Assembly (NCBI GenBank): GCA_022843625.1
Contig: JALHNH010000030.1
Coordinates: forward strand, 17,625-81,624
Direction of reading: 5' to 3'
Source: Bryobacter sp.
Lineage (GTDB): Bacteria; Acidobacteriota; Terriglobia; Bryobacterales; Bryobacteraceae
Length of the DNA stretch: 64,000 nucleotides
Shown: piece after piece, positions 9,471 through 18,075 of the stretch
Layout: each line of letters opens with the position of its first letter
How positions within the stretch are numbered: the stretch's first letter is position 1
Notes under the pieces: generated by a model
The model's input: the letters and a program-made list of their open reading frames with translations, nothing else
Told to the model about the DNA's origin: nothing
Databases searched by the model: none
Position numbers and translations under genes: made by a program

Positions 9471-11503
9471 GAATATTGGCCTTTTTGCTGGTGGGTTTGT
9501 GCTCGGGGCAGACCTTCAAGAGCACAACACAACTGGTTGTCGAGACCGTCAATGTCAAGGACAAGAGCGGGAAGCCGATTGCGGGGTTGACGGCCAAAGA
9601 CTTTGTGGTGACCGAAGATGGAGTCGCGCAAGAGATCAAGTTCTTTGAGTACCAAAAGTTTGATGCGGTGGTGCCTAGTTCGGCGATTCCTTCAACGCAG
9701 AGGATCGTCCCTGTGCCCCGGTTGACGCGGACTCAAATTGCCGGTGATGTTCATTATCGGGACCGGCGCTTGCTTGCACTCTACTTTGATTTGACATCCA
9801 TGCCGGTGCCAGATCAGGTACGCGCTTTTGAGGCGGCCAAGAAGTTTATCCGGACGCAGATGAGCAGTGTGGACCTGATGGCGGTGATGGCTTTTGAGGG
9901 TGGGGCTGTGCAAGTGTTTCAGGACTTCACGGCCGACAGGGCCAAGTTGTTGAGCGTGATCGAAACGATGATTGTGGGTGAGGACGAGAACGCTCCTCGC
10001 GATAGCAACGATCCAAACAAGGCCGATACCGGGGCGGCGTTTGGCCAGAATGATTCCGAGTTCAATATCTTCTTTACCGATCGTCAGCTTGCGGCCTTGC
10101 AGACGGCCGCTTCGATGCTGGGGCGACTGAATGAGAAGAAGTCGCTGGTGTATTTTGCCAGCGGGTTGCGGTTGAATGGCACAAGTAATCAGGCGCAGTT
10201 GCAGGCGACGGTGAATGCGGCGATTCGGGCGGGTGTGTCGTTTTGGCCAGTGGATGCGCGTGGACTTGTGGCGCAGGCGCCACTGGGGGATGCGACGCGA
10301 GGATCTTCTGGTGGACTGGCGATGTACACGGGTGCAGCGGCAAATGCGGTGACTTCGAATTTGCAGCGCACGCAGGATACGCTCTGGACGCTGGCGGCGG
10401 ATACGGGCGGGAAGGCGCTGCTCGATTCCAATGATCTGGGGCGCGGGATTGTGAATGCTCAACAAGCGACGGAGAGCTATTACATCCTTGGCTACTATTC
10501 AACCAATACGAATGAAGACGGGAAGTTTCGCAAGGTTGTGATCAGTTTGCCTGGACAGGCTGGGGCCGGTCTCGATTACCGGAAGGGCTATTACGGGAGC
10601 AAGGTATTTTCGAAATTTACTAGCGCCGACAAGGAGCGGCAGCTTGAGGATGCACTGCGGCTCGGTGACCCGGTTACCGATTTGACGATTGCGATGGAGA
10701 TTTCCTACTTTCAATTGAACCGCGCTGAATATTATGTGCCGGTGGTGGTGAAGATTCCGGGGAGTGAGTTGGCCCTGGCACGGAAAGGTGGGGCTGAACG
10801 GACGTTGATTGATTTCCTGGGTGAGATCAAGGATGAGTATGGCTCGACGATTTCGAATGTTCGCGACAAGGTGGATATCAAACTGAGCGGGGCGACGGCG
10901 GCTGAATTGTCTCGGAGGCCGATTGAATACGACACCGGGTTTACGCTGCTGCCGGGCAAATACAAAATCAAAATTCTCGCCCGGGACGCGGAGACGGGCA
11001 GGATGGGTACTTTTGAGATGGCTTTTGTGGTTCCTAATCTGAATAAAGAAGTGTTGCGCGTACCCATAAGCTCAGTCGTGTTGAGCAGCCAGCGTGTTGA
11101 TATGCGGGAGGCCTTGTTTAACGCATCCAAGGATAAGGAGAAGCAGGCACAGGTTAGCAATCCGCTTGTCTTTGAGGGGATGAAGTTGATTCCTTCGGTG
11201 ACGAGGGTTTTCAGCAAGTCGAAGGAGTTTTTTGTTTACCTTCAGACTTATCAGCAGGAATCGGATGTGGTGAAACCGGTCTTTGCTTATGTCACCTTCT
11301 ATCGTGGGCAAGAGAAGGTGTTTGAAACCACACCAATGGGGAGTGCGGATGCGATGAGCAACCGGTTGAAGACTGTGGCACTGCAGATGCGGTTGCCGCT
11401 GGCGGCACTTGAGACTAGCGAGTATTTGTGTCAGGTGACGGTGGTGGACCCCAAAGGGGGCAAGGGTGCGTTCTGGCAAGCGCCCATTCTGGTGGTGCCT
11501 TAG
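9467..11503 (+). CDS. TIGR03436-type VWA domain protein
   Basis: A 678-residue exported protein. The TTG at 9467 overlaps the preceding stop (TTGA), which suggests translational coupling, and it directly precedes a signal peptide (about residues 1-16). An early block with KDKSGKPIAGLTAKDFVVTEDG is the characteristic N-terminal segment of the Acidobacterial VWFA-related family. A VWA fold follows (about residues 95-330) with LALYFDLTSM as the MIDAS-containing strand, here DLTSM rather than a full DxSxS. The remaining half is beta-rich without a recognised domain. It is probably a cell-surface or periplasmic adhesion or scaffold protein; the partner is unknown. Confidence 0.87.
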   Translation: MRILAFLLVGLCSGQTFKSTTQLVVETVNVKDKSGKPIAGLTAKDFVVTEDGVAQEIKFFEYQKFDAVVPSSAIPSTQRIVPVPRLTRTQIAGDVHYRDRRLLALYFDLTSMPVPDQVRAFEAAKKFIRTQMSSVDLMAVMAFEGGAVQVFQDFTADRAKLLSVIETMIVGEDENAPRDSNDPNKADTGAAFGQNDSEFNIFFTDRQLAALQTAASMLGRLNEKKSLVYFASGLRLNGTSNQAQLQATVNAAIRAGVSFWPVDARGLVAQAPLGDATRGSSGGLAMYTGAAANAVTSNLQRTQDTLWTLAADTGGKALLDSNDLGRGIVNAQQATESYYILGYYSTNTNEDGKFRKVVISLPGQAGAGLDYRKGYYGSKVFSKFTSADKERQLEDALRLGDPVTDLTIAMEISYFQLNRAEYYVPVVVKIPGSELALARKGGAERTLIDFLGEIKDEYGSTISNVRDKVDIKLSGATAAELSRRPIEYDTGFTLLPGKYKIKILARDAETGRMGTFEMAFVVPNLNKEVLRVPISSVVLSSQRVDMREALFNASKDKEKQAQVSNPLVFEGMKLIPSVTRVFSKSKEFFVYLQTYQQESDVVKPVFAYVTFYRGQEKVFETTPMGSADAMSNRLKTVALQMRLPLAALETSEYLCQVTVVDPKGGKGAFWQAPILVVP

Positions 11504-11512
11504 GATGGGATT

Positions 11513-11899
11513 GTGAGTGTTGAAAAGATAGCTGAAGAAGACCTGTTTCAAGTGATTGGGGAGGACGGGTTTCGACGTTTGGTCGGTGCGTTTTACCGGC
11601 AGGTAGCCGAGGACGACATTCTGGGGCCGATGTACCCGAAGCACGATCTGGTGGGAGCTGAAGATCGGTTGCGTGACTTTCTGCTCTTTCGCTTTGGGGG
11701 CCCGATGGATTACCTCGAGAAGCGGGGACATCCGAGATTGCGGATGCGGCATGCACCGTTTGCCGTCGATCAGAAAGCGCGAGACCGCTGGGTGGAGATG
11801 ATGGACCGGGCGCTGGCAGAGGCGGAATTGCCTCCTGCAGCAGTTGCTACGCTCAAAGAGTTTTTCCACTCCACTGCAACTTTTCTACAGAACCGTTAG
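11513..11899 (+). CDS. Group II truncated haemoglobin-like globin
   Basis: A 128-residue globin of the 2-over-2 truncated type. The proximal His is in GHPRLRMRHAPF (about residue 83), the characteristic F-helix block of group II (trHbO/YjbI-like). The distal pocket helix begins FYRQVAEDDILGPMYP. The GTG start at 11513 follows AGGATGGGATT at 11502, a good ribosome site; the nearby ATG at 11505 is out of frame and stops at once. Truncated haemoglobins bind O2 or NO, and roles in oxygen delivery or nitrosative stress are proposed for relatives. It is nine bases after the VWA gene and probably on the same transcript, though no functional tie is visible. Confidence 0.9.
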   Translation: MSVEKIAEEDLFQVIGEDGFRRLVGAFYRQVAEDDILGPMYPKHDLVGAEDRLRDFLLFRFGGPMDYLEKRGHPRLRMRHAPFAVDQKARDRWVEMMDRALAEAELPPAAVATLKEFFHSTATFLQNR

Positions 11900-11916
11900 T
11901 CGAGAAGGGGTGACGC

Positions 11917-12606
11917 ATGCGACACCTTGAACTACATCGTAACGATGGTATCGGTTGGCTTAGAGCCGCCGTACTGGGGGCTAACGACGGTTTGATTTCA
12001 ACCAGCAGCCTTGTACTGGGGGTTGCTGCCGCACAAACTTTAAGAGAGCCCATATTACTCGCGGCTAGCGCGGGACTTGTTGCGGGAGCCCTTTCCATGG
12101 CGGCTGGCGAGTATGTCTCGGTTAGCTCGCAGGCCGATACGGAGAAAGCTGACTTGACCCGGGAAAAACAAGAACTGGCCAGCAAACCGGAGGCAGAATT
12201 GGCTGAGCTGACTGCGATTTACGTTGAGCGGGGTTTAAGCGAGCCGCTGGCAGCTCAGGTTGCTAAGGAACTGACGGCGAAAGACGCTCCTGGCGCACAT
12301 CTCAGGGACGAGTTGGGAATGTCTGAAGGCACCAGGGCCCGTCCGCTTCAGGCTGCAATTGCCTCTGCAGCGGCTTTTGTTGCTGGGGCAGCTCCGCCTT
12401 TGTTGCTTGTCATCTTTGTGCCATTGGCTTCGGTGAGCATGGCTGTGTCAGGCGTTACGCTGGTGTTGCTGATTATCCTGGGCGGGCTTGCGGCGCAGCT
12501 TGGGGGTGCCCCGCTTTTGCCGGGTGCGATGCGAGTGGCTTTCTGGGGTGTGATGGCAATGGCTTGTACGGCGCTTGTTGGCAAGGTGTTTGGCACCGTT
12601 GCCTGA
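11917..12606 (+). CDS. VIT1/CCC1 family metal transporter
   Basis: A 229-residue integral membrane protein of the VIT1/CCC1 family, which transports Fe(II) or Mn(II). The N-terminal GANDGLISTSSLVLGV and the following SMAAGEYVSVSSQAD block are the family signature of helices 1-2. The middle has the Glu-rich cytosolic helix (TEKADLTREKQEL to RGLSEPLAAQVAKEL) that binds metals in relatives, and three more membrane segments follow. The length is normal. It sits 17 bases after the haemoglobin gene, so iron or oxygen homeostasis could link the two, but that is inference. Confidence 0.92.
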   Translation: MRHLELHRNDGIGWLRAAVLGANDGLISTSSLVLGVAAAQTLREPILLAASAGLVAGALSMAAGEYVSVSSQADTEKADLTREKQELASKPEAELAELTAIYVERGLSEPLAAQVAKELTAKDAPGAHLRDELGMSEGTRARPLQAAIASAAAFVAGAAPPLLLVIFVPLASVSMAVSGVTLVLLIILGGLAAQLGGAPLLPGAMRVAFWGVMAMACTALVGKVFGTVA

Positions 12607-12664
12607 GCCACCTAGGATACGACTGCCAGATTTGGCTTCAAAGGATCTTCAGTATTATGGAGCG

Positions 12665-13939
12665 GTGTCTGAAGCTCAAAATCTGAACCGGGGCCGCTAT
12701 GCTGCGGCGGCGATTTTTATGCAGGTGCTGCTGGGGATTCTCTACAGCTGGAGTGTGTTTCGAGGCCCCCTGGAACAGTTGCATGGATGGACGCGCGCGC
12801 AGAGTGTGATGCCTTACCGGTATTCTCTCCTGGCTTTTGCCGCAGGGATGATCGTGGCCGGGTTTTGGCAGGACCGGAAGGGGCCAAGGATCGTAGCCAG
12901 CGTCGGCGGATTGTTGCTGGCGCTGGGTTGCCTGGTGGCAGGGATGCTGCATGAGTCTGTTGAGGGCCTCGTAGTGGGGTATGGGTTGATTGCGGGGGTC
13001 GGCGTTGGGTTTGCTTATGTGACTCCGATCGCCATGTGCGTAAAGTGGTTCCCAGATAAGCGCGGAATGATTGTGGGCCTGGCGGTGATGGGTTTTGGAT
13101 TGGGTCCGCTGGTGTTTGGGCCCTGGCTGGAGTGGATGATTGGCAAGGATGTGGCGGGGATGAATGCTTCGATTCCCAAGACATTCTTTGTGTTGGCGGG
13201 TGTGTTTCTGGTTGGAGTTGTGGGTGCGGCGCAGCTCTACGAGGTGCCACCGGCAGGCTGGAAACCCGCAGGGTGGAAGGGTGGTGCGGCTGGTGGAACC
13301 GGCCTTGAGATGCAGGCTGGGGAGATGGTACGGAGCGTGAAGTTCTATGTGTTGTGGGGAATTTACTTTCTAGGGACTTCGGTAGGATTAACCGCGATTG
13401 GTGAAGCTTCCCCATTGCTGCGTGAAGCGGCAAAGGGTGGAGCAATGATGACCGCCGGGGCGGGACTGGGTGTGATGAGTATCTTCAATGGACTGGGTCG
13501 GCTCGGATGGGGCAGCGTATCGGATCGCTTCGGACGATTAACTGCAGTGCTGGGAATGTGTGCAACCAGCGTCTTTGCCTGCGCAGTGGTGTTGAGGGTG
13601 TCGGACACGTTTACTACGCTGTTGGTGGGTTTGTGTCTGGTGGCATTCTCTTACGGTGGATTTCTTGCGCTAATGCCAGCAATGACGGCGGATTTCTTTG
13701 GTGCCAAATATGTTGGTGCGAATTACGGGATTGTCTTTAGCGCATGGGGAATTTGCGGTTTTCTGGTGCCGGGGTATTTCGCTTCGATGCTGGATGCGGC
13801 GCGCGGACGCGGCGATTTGCGCGGTGGCTATTCGGAAGTATTTACACTTCTTGCAGTGCTTGCACTGGTGGGAGGAGCGCTGGCATTGGCGCTAAACCTT
13901 AAGAAACCAGTTGCGGCGGTAGAGAACGTACGCAAGTAA
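12665..13939 (+). CDS. OFA-like MFS transporter
   Basis: A major facilitator superfamily permease with 12 predicted membrane segments. The first helix (FMQVLLGILYSWSVFRGPLEQLHGW) and GFWQDRKGPR loop resemble the oxalate:formate antiporter (OFA) family, and a second loop has WGSVSDRFGR. The substrate cannot be told. The frame is open from 12575, but that start would overlap the VIT gene. The GTG at 12665 gives VSEAQNLNRGRY before the first helix and has GGAG just upstream, with tight spacing, so the start is uncertain by up to 30 codons. The 3' end overlaps the convergent acyltransferase gene by 48 bases. Confidence 0.85.
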   Translation: MSEAQNLNRGRYAAAAIFMQVLLGILYSWSVFRGPLEQLHGWTRAQSVMPYRYSLLAFAAGMIVAGFWQDRKGPRIVASVGGLLLALGCLVAGMLHESVEGLVVGYGLIAGVGVGFAYVTPIAMCVKWFPDKRGMIVGLAVMGFGLGPLVFGPWLEWMIGKDVAGMNASIPKTFFVLAGVFLVGVVGAAQLYEVPPAGWKPAGWKGGAAGGTGLEMQAGEMVRSVKFYVLWGIYFLGTSVGLTAIGEASPLLREAAKGGAMMTAGAGLGVMSIFNGLGRLGWGSVSDRFGRLTAVLGMCATSVFACAVVLRVSDTFTTLLVGLCLVAFSYGGFLALMPAMTADFFGAKYVGANYGIVFSAWGICGFLVPGYFASMLDAARGRGDLRGGYSEVFTLLAVLALVGGALALALNLKKPVAAVENVRK

Positions 13940-14974
13940 GAGATGTAGTAGAGAATAGGTAACCGCGAAAAGAAGACTGGCGTTGATCGGGGAAGCCAGC
14001 GGAGAGAAGACTGCGTTGTAGATCGCTTCTTTCCACCGGGTGAGGTCGAGAATCGTGATCAGGAATTCGCTGGTCAGGTAGATTGCGATTGCGTTCATTC
14101 CCATAATCATCGCGGGGCGGAAGGGAGCCACGATCCTGCGGCCATCAATCAGCCAGAGCATGCCGCCAAGGACGATGAAGTCGGCCCCGGCCATAAAGAG
14201 GGTGAAAGATGAGGTCCAAAGCTTCTTGTTGATCGGCATCCAGGTGTTGAGCATCAAGCCGGAGGCGGCAAGGCCTGCGCCGATCAGGATGAGACGCTGT
14301 GTGCGGTCGTTGATGTGCCAGGCAGTCTTGAGGATGTGTCCAGCGATTACGCCGAGCAGGCAGGTGGCGATGGATGGGAGGGTAGAGAGGATGCCTTCGG
14401 GGTCCCAGGTTCCGGTTTGAGAGTAATTGTGTCTGCCGAGAATGATGCGGTCGATGTAGTGGGCGACGTTGCCCTCGACGGAGAGGTCACCGGGGGCAAA
14501 GCCTGGGGCGGGGATGAAATTCATGATTAGGGCATAGCTGAGGAGGAGGCCTGCGATTGCGACGATCTGGCCGCGGATAGAGGTGTGAATAAAGAGCAGG
14601 CTGGTGATGCAGTAACAGATTGCGATGCGCTGCAGGACGCCTAGGATGCGGAAGGTTTCGAGCGGGAATGTAGGGAATGCATAGAGGAAGAGACCGAGTG
14701 TGAAGAGAATCAGGGTGCGGCGAAAGATGTCGTTGTAGAGGGCTGGCTTTAAGACATTTTGTTCGAGCTTGCGGCCGAGAGACAGCGTTATGGCGACGCC
14801 AACGATCCAGACAAAGCTGGGAAAGACTGCGTCGGTGATGGTCCAGCCGTGCCAATCGGCGTGGCGGAGCGGGCCGTAAACATGGTTGTGATCGCCCGGG
14901 GTGTTGACGAGCACCATCAGGAAGATCGTAAGACCGCGGAAGGCGTCGAGGGCGTTGAGGCGAGTGGAGAGCAT
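13892..14974 (-). CDS. DUF5009/NagX-like membrane acyltransferase
   Basis: A 360-residue polytopic membrane protein. The N-terminus with RLNALDAFRGLTIFLMVLVNTPG and the DAVFPSFVWIVGVAI segment match the heparan-alpha-glucosaminide N-acetyltransferase-like (HGSNAT/NagX/DUF5009) family, which moves acetyl groups from cytoplasmic acetyl-CoA to sugars across the membrane. About ten membrane segments are visible. It is the last of six genes reading leftwards from 19667, nine bases after the enolase-superfamily gene, so a role in sugar metabolism is plausible. The coding end overlaps the OFA transporter tail by 48 bases on the opposite strand, which leaves no room for a terminator. Confidence 0.85.
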   Translation of the reverse strand: MLSTRLNALDAFRGLTIFLMVLVNTPGDHNHVYGPLRHADWHGWTITDAVFPSFVWIVGVAITLSLGRKLEQNVLKPALYNDIFRRTLILFTLGLFLYAFPTFPLETFRILGVLQRIAICYCITSLLFIHTSIRGQIVAIAGLLLSYALIMNFIPAPGFAPGDLSVEGNVAHYIDRIILGRHNYSQTGTWDPEGILSTLPSIATCLLGVIAGHILKTAWHINDRTQRLILIGAGLAASGLMLNTWMPINKKLWTSSFTLFMAGADFIVLGGMLWLIDGRRIVAPFRPAMIMGMNAIAIYLTSEFLITILDLTRWKEAIYNAVFSPLASPINASLLFAVTYSLLHLLLAYVLYRRNWFLKV

Positions 14975-14983
14975 GGGGGATCT

Positions 14984-16102
14984 TTATTTTAGTTTGGGTT
15001 CAGTGGACATGCCGGGGGATTCTGGAGCGGTGACTTCGCCGTTGATCATTCTTGGTTGCGGGCCACCTGTTTCCATGTAGATCGCATTGGGAATGGCACA
15101 GAGCATGTTCATGTTGACGTCGCCTCCGCCGTGGCTGGCGAGGGAGATGCCGGCGGCGTCGGCAATGGCGGCAATTTCGAGCCATTCGGTGACGCCACCT
15201 GCGCGGCGATTATCGGGTTGCACGATATCGGCACCGCGACGCTGGATCAGGTCGTTGAACTGGTATTTCATGTAGAGGTTTTCACCGGTAGCAATGCGGA
15301 CGTCGAGTTCGCGGGCAAGTTCGGCGTAGCCTTCCATGTCCTGGGGCGGAAGTGGTTCTTCGTACCAGAAGACGCCCATTTGCTGGTAGAGGCGGCCTCT
15401 GCGCATGGCTTCATTTCGATTGAAGACCTGGTTGGCATCGAGCATGATACGGCGGTCTTTGCCGGCCAGATCCTGGGCTAGCCGGATGCGGCGTTCGTCG
15501 TCTTGAATGGAGTACTTGCCGGTCTTGATCTTGATTGCGCGATAGCCTTCGCTGAGTGCTTTCTCGATCTGTGCTTTGTACTGAGAGAGATTTTCGTCGT
15601 TGTCGTAATACCAGCCGCACATCGAGTAGACAGGCATGCGATCTCGGGCGGCACCGAGCATGCGCCAGACGGGCATGTTGGCGTGCTTGCCGAGGATGTC
15701 CCAGATGGCGATGTCCGTTGCGGCGATAGCGAATTGGGTGATACCGGAGAGGCCTTGATACTGGAGACCGCGGTGGAGGTCGGCCCGGATCTTCCTGGGG
15801 AAGGCAGGGTCCTGATTGAGGATGAGAGGTTTTACTTCTTCTTCGAGGATTGCGCGAAGGACTTTAGGGCCGCCTTCAACAGCACCGAAGTTGGAGCTGG
15901 CCCAGCCGGTGATGCCTGCGTCAGTCTTGATACGCAACGTGACCGTGCCGGAATGTACGCCAAGGGTCTGGAGGGCGTCGTAGTTCGGCTTTCGCGGGGG
16001 ATTGATCACCAGGTCTGTTTCCAAAGCAGTGATCTTGAGGGCCTTGCGCTGTTGGGCGGCGATGGCGAGAGGGAGAGTGAGGATAGATCGGCGCAGCATC
16101 AA
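14984..16102 (-). CDS. Mandelate racemase/muconate lactonizing enzyme family protein
   Basis: A 372-residue enolase-superfamily enzyme. The capping domain covers about residues 20-150 and the barrel the rest. Catalytic marks are the KxK pair in AIKIKTGKY, metal ligands in MLDANQVF, YEEPLPP and ATGENL, the QPDNRRAGG strand, and a late ASHGGGDVN His. These suggest an acid-sugar dehydratase or racemase that takes a proton alpha to a carboxylate. The N-terminus (MMLRRSILTLPLAIAA) looks like a short Tat-type signal, which is unusual because most family members are cytosolic. Neighbours are a VOC protein 11 bases upstream and a sugar acetyltransferase-like protein 9 bases downstream. The substrate is not deducible. 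Confidence 0.88.
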   Translation of the reverse strand: MMLRRSILTLPLAIAAQQRKALKITALETDLVINPPRKPNYDALQTLGVHSGTVTLRIKTDAGITGWASSNFGAVEGGPKVLRAILEEEVKPLILNQDPAFPRKIRADLHRGLQYQGLSGITQFAIAATDIAIWDILGKHANMPVWRMLGAARDRMPVYSMCGWYYDNDENLSQYKAQIEKALSEGYRAIKIKTGKYSIQDDERRIRLAQDLAGKDRRIMLDANQVFNRNEAMRRGRLYQQMGVFWYEEPLPPQDMEGYAELARELDVRIATGENLYMKYQFNDLIQRRGADIVQPDNRRAGGVTEWLEIAAIADAAGISLASHGGGDVNMNMLCAIPNAIYMETGGPQPRMINGEVTAPESPGMSTEPKLK

Positions 16103-16113
16103 TGATGCTGATC

Positions 16114-16461
16114 TTACTCTATTTCCTGGCCAATACGAATCAGGTTGCCATGCGGATCGATGATGGCGAATTCTTTCATGCCCCAGGGCTTCACTTCAAT
16201 GGGGTGGAGGTTGGCCAAGCCAATGGAGGCGAATTCACTGTGGAGGGCTTCGGCGTCTTCCACACGCCAGTAGCAACCGAAGAAGCTCTCCGCTGGAATT
16301 AGATTGCCCATGAGGAAGAAATGCAGCTCACACGATTCCCGGGCGAGGATCGCATAGTCGCCTTCGTGGCGAGACCAAACTTTGAAACCGATGCGCTGGT
16401 AATAGTTGATCGTCTCGTCTAGATCAAGAGACGGGAGGACCGGAACGGTGGACTGTAACAT
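16114..16461 (-). CDS. VOC family (glyoxalase/bleomycin-resistance fold) protein
   Basis: A 115-residue protein with one vicinal-oxygen-chelate module pair. It begins TVPVLPSLDLDETINYYQRIGF and ends KEFAIIDPHGNLIRIGQ, the standard first and last beta-alpha-beta blocks. The size fits the bleomycin-resistance/glyoxalase group of small dimeric proteins that bind hydrophobic ligands or metals. Metal ligands are incomplete by eye: His in HFF and Glu near the end are candidates. It lies 11 bases upstream of the enolase-superfamily gene in the same direction, so they are probably co-transcribed. Confidence 0.85.
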   Translation of the reverse strand: MLQSTVPVLPSLDLDETINYYQRIGFKVWSRHEGDYAILARESCELHFFLMGNLIPAESFFGCYWRVEDAEALHSEFASIGLANLHPIEVKPWGMKEFAIIDPHGNLIRIGQEIE

Positions 16462-16489
16462 GTATCAGATCTTAGTGTAAGCCCCAGTG

Positions 16490-17635
16490 TCAGGGAGCGT
16501 TGTAGGGGCCCTGTATGTGGAGGAGAAGGTTGGATGCAATTCCGAAGATCAGGAGCGGGACTTGAAACCAGGGTTTGGCTTTCGATGCGAGGCTGGCTAG
16601 GACCAGCAGGGGCAGGAAGTCTACCAGATAGCGCTGCGAAATCCATCCTGTGATGGACAGAAAGAGCATAAGGGTGAGGCTGATGACGGCAGGCCGCCAC
16701 TGGGGCTTTGAGACCAGCAGGAAGGGGCTCAACCAGAGAGCACCCATTATGTTTTCGTGGAAGAATTTGGGAGGCAAATTTAAGGGTGGAAGGTTGTGTA
16801 TGGAAAGAAATGGAAAATGGCCGAAGAGTCTTGGGGTCTCTAACCAGAAAAGATAAAGACTGGGCAGGAGGTTTTGCAGGCTGTAGTTGGGTATTTGTTG
16901 GCTCGGACCGGCGATGAGATAACTGAGGCCGAACTCAAGCGGAGAGTTGAATCGGAGATAGTTGTGAAGGAGCGTTGCTATGAGGCCGAGTGAGGCTGTG
17001 GGCCAGACGCGGGGCGAGAGGAATGGAAGGGCCAGAGCAAGGTGTGGGCGGGAGAGTATGGCGAAGGCCATTGCGAAGCCGGCCAAATGGTGTCGATTGA
17101 AGAGCGTGAAGCAATACGCAAGGGCGAGGCAGGCGAAGCCGCTGATGATGGCGAGTTCGTATACCCAGATGCGGTGCAGAAGAAAGGGTACGCAGTTGGC
17201 GATACCAAGGGCGAGATAGTGGAGAGGGGTAGCTTTGGGATTCAGCTTCTGGAGGGCGAAGGCGCAGGCGATGAAGCCAAGGCTGGCGAAGATGAAGACA
17301 GCGACAGGTTCTGGCAGGTCTTTGCCGGTGAGCACACGGTAGGGATAGATGGTAAGGAGCGCGGGCGCGGGGCCGTGATAGAGGAAGTAATGGCCGCTGT
17401 AAAGAGCCATGTCGTGGACTTTGATTTCGTCTGGCACTGAGGGGTCGTAAGGATTGGGAAGGGCGAGCAGCTTTGGGTGGACCTCAATGGGAGTGTAGAG
17501 ATGCCCAGCCTGCCAGCCCCGTGCGAGGTAGTTGTAGTAGCCGTTGGGCGACACCGGATTGAACGCAAGAGCTGCCCAGAGGTAATATGCGATAACCGCG
17601 CAAATCGTCGCAGCGCAAACCTTGGGGAAATGCAT
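16490..17635 (-). CDS. Polytopic membrane protein, possibly GT-C glycosyltransferase-like
   Basis: A 381-residue protein with about ten membrane segments and few charged residues. I do not recognise a named family. A long first extramembrane loop (about residues 25-95, with NGYYNYLARGWQAGHLY) after the first helix, followed by many helices, is the general layout of GT-C lipid-linked glycosyltransferases and of several Acidobacterial hypothetical proteins. A DxD-type catalytic pair in that loop is not clear. It lies in the leftward run between the DsbD-alpha-like and VOC genes, 28 bases upstream of the latter. Confidence 0.7.
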   Translation of the reverse strand: MHFPKVCAATICAVIAYYLWAALAFNPVSPNGYYNYLARGWQAGHLYTPIEVHPKLLALPNPYDPSVPDEIKVHDMALYSGHYFLYHGPAPALLTIYPYRVLTGKDLPEPVAVFIFASLGFIACAFALQKLNPKATPLHYLALGIANCVPFLLHRIWVYELAIISGFACLALAYCFTLFNRHHLAGFAMAFAILSRPHLALALPFLSPRVWPTASLGLIATLLHNYLRFNSPLEFGLSYLIAGPSQQIPNYSLQNLLPSLYLFWLETPRLFGHFPFLSIHNLPPLNLPPKFFHENIMGALWLSPFLLVSKPQWRPAVISLTLMLFLSITGWISQRYLVDFLPLLVLASLASKAKPWFQVPLLIFGIASNLLLHIQGPYNAP

Positions 17636-17655
17636 CTTGTGATGATACTGGAGGA

Positions 17656-18075
17656 CTAAGGGACTTTAGCTACCGCGGTGACAGTTTTAGGTGGCAGGCA
17701 GAGCTGACCGCTGCAAGTTTGGAAGCGAATTTTGATTTGCAGATCCCCGCTGGATTTTGCGCCTTTGCGGGGGCGAATGGGCAGAGTGAACTCCGCCTCG
17801 CCCTGATGCTGTTCTACATCCATATCGAAGCTTTCATCGTGGTGGACTTCCGGAGGTGAAGAGTCAATATCGCCGGTTAGTTCATAAGGTTGATCTGCTG
17901 CGATGGTGATGCGGGTTGGGATAGGGCCACCCGGCTTTTGAGTAATCGAATAGAGATGCCAGCCGTCGAGAATCCTGGCCGAGAGTTTTACTTCGGAGCC
18001 GCTCGAACGAATCACAGACCACCGTATCGGCTCATCAGTAGTCTGAAGGAGAGAGAGCCACAGAATCCAGATCAT
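17656..18075 (-). CDS. Stand-alone DsbD-alpha-like domain protein
   Basis: A 139-residue protein that corresponds to only the N-terminal periplasmic domain of the DsbD/ScsB thiol-disulfide transporter. It has a short signal-like start (MIWILWLSLLQ), the GWHLYSITQKPGG segment and the redox Cys pair in TCSGQLCLPPK, matching the C-x(n)-C-x-PP pattern of DsbD-alpha. No transmembrane or C-terminal thioredoxin part follows. Its ATG overlaps the stop of the upstream TPR-thioredoxin gene by four bases, implying that the two work as a pair: a CxxC protein and a reductant acceptor or donor domain encoded separately. Confidence 0.8.
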   Translation of the reverse strand: MIWILWLSLLQTTDEPIRWSVIRSSGSEVKLSARILDGWHLYSITQKPGGPIPTRITIAADQPYELTGDIDSSPPEVHHDESFDMDVEQHQGEAEFTLPIRPRKGAKSSGDLQIKIRFQTCSGQLCLPPKTVTAVAKVP

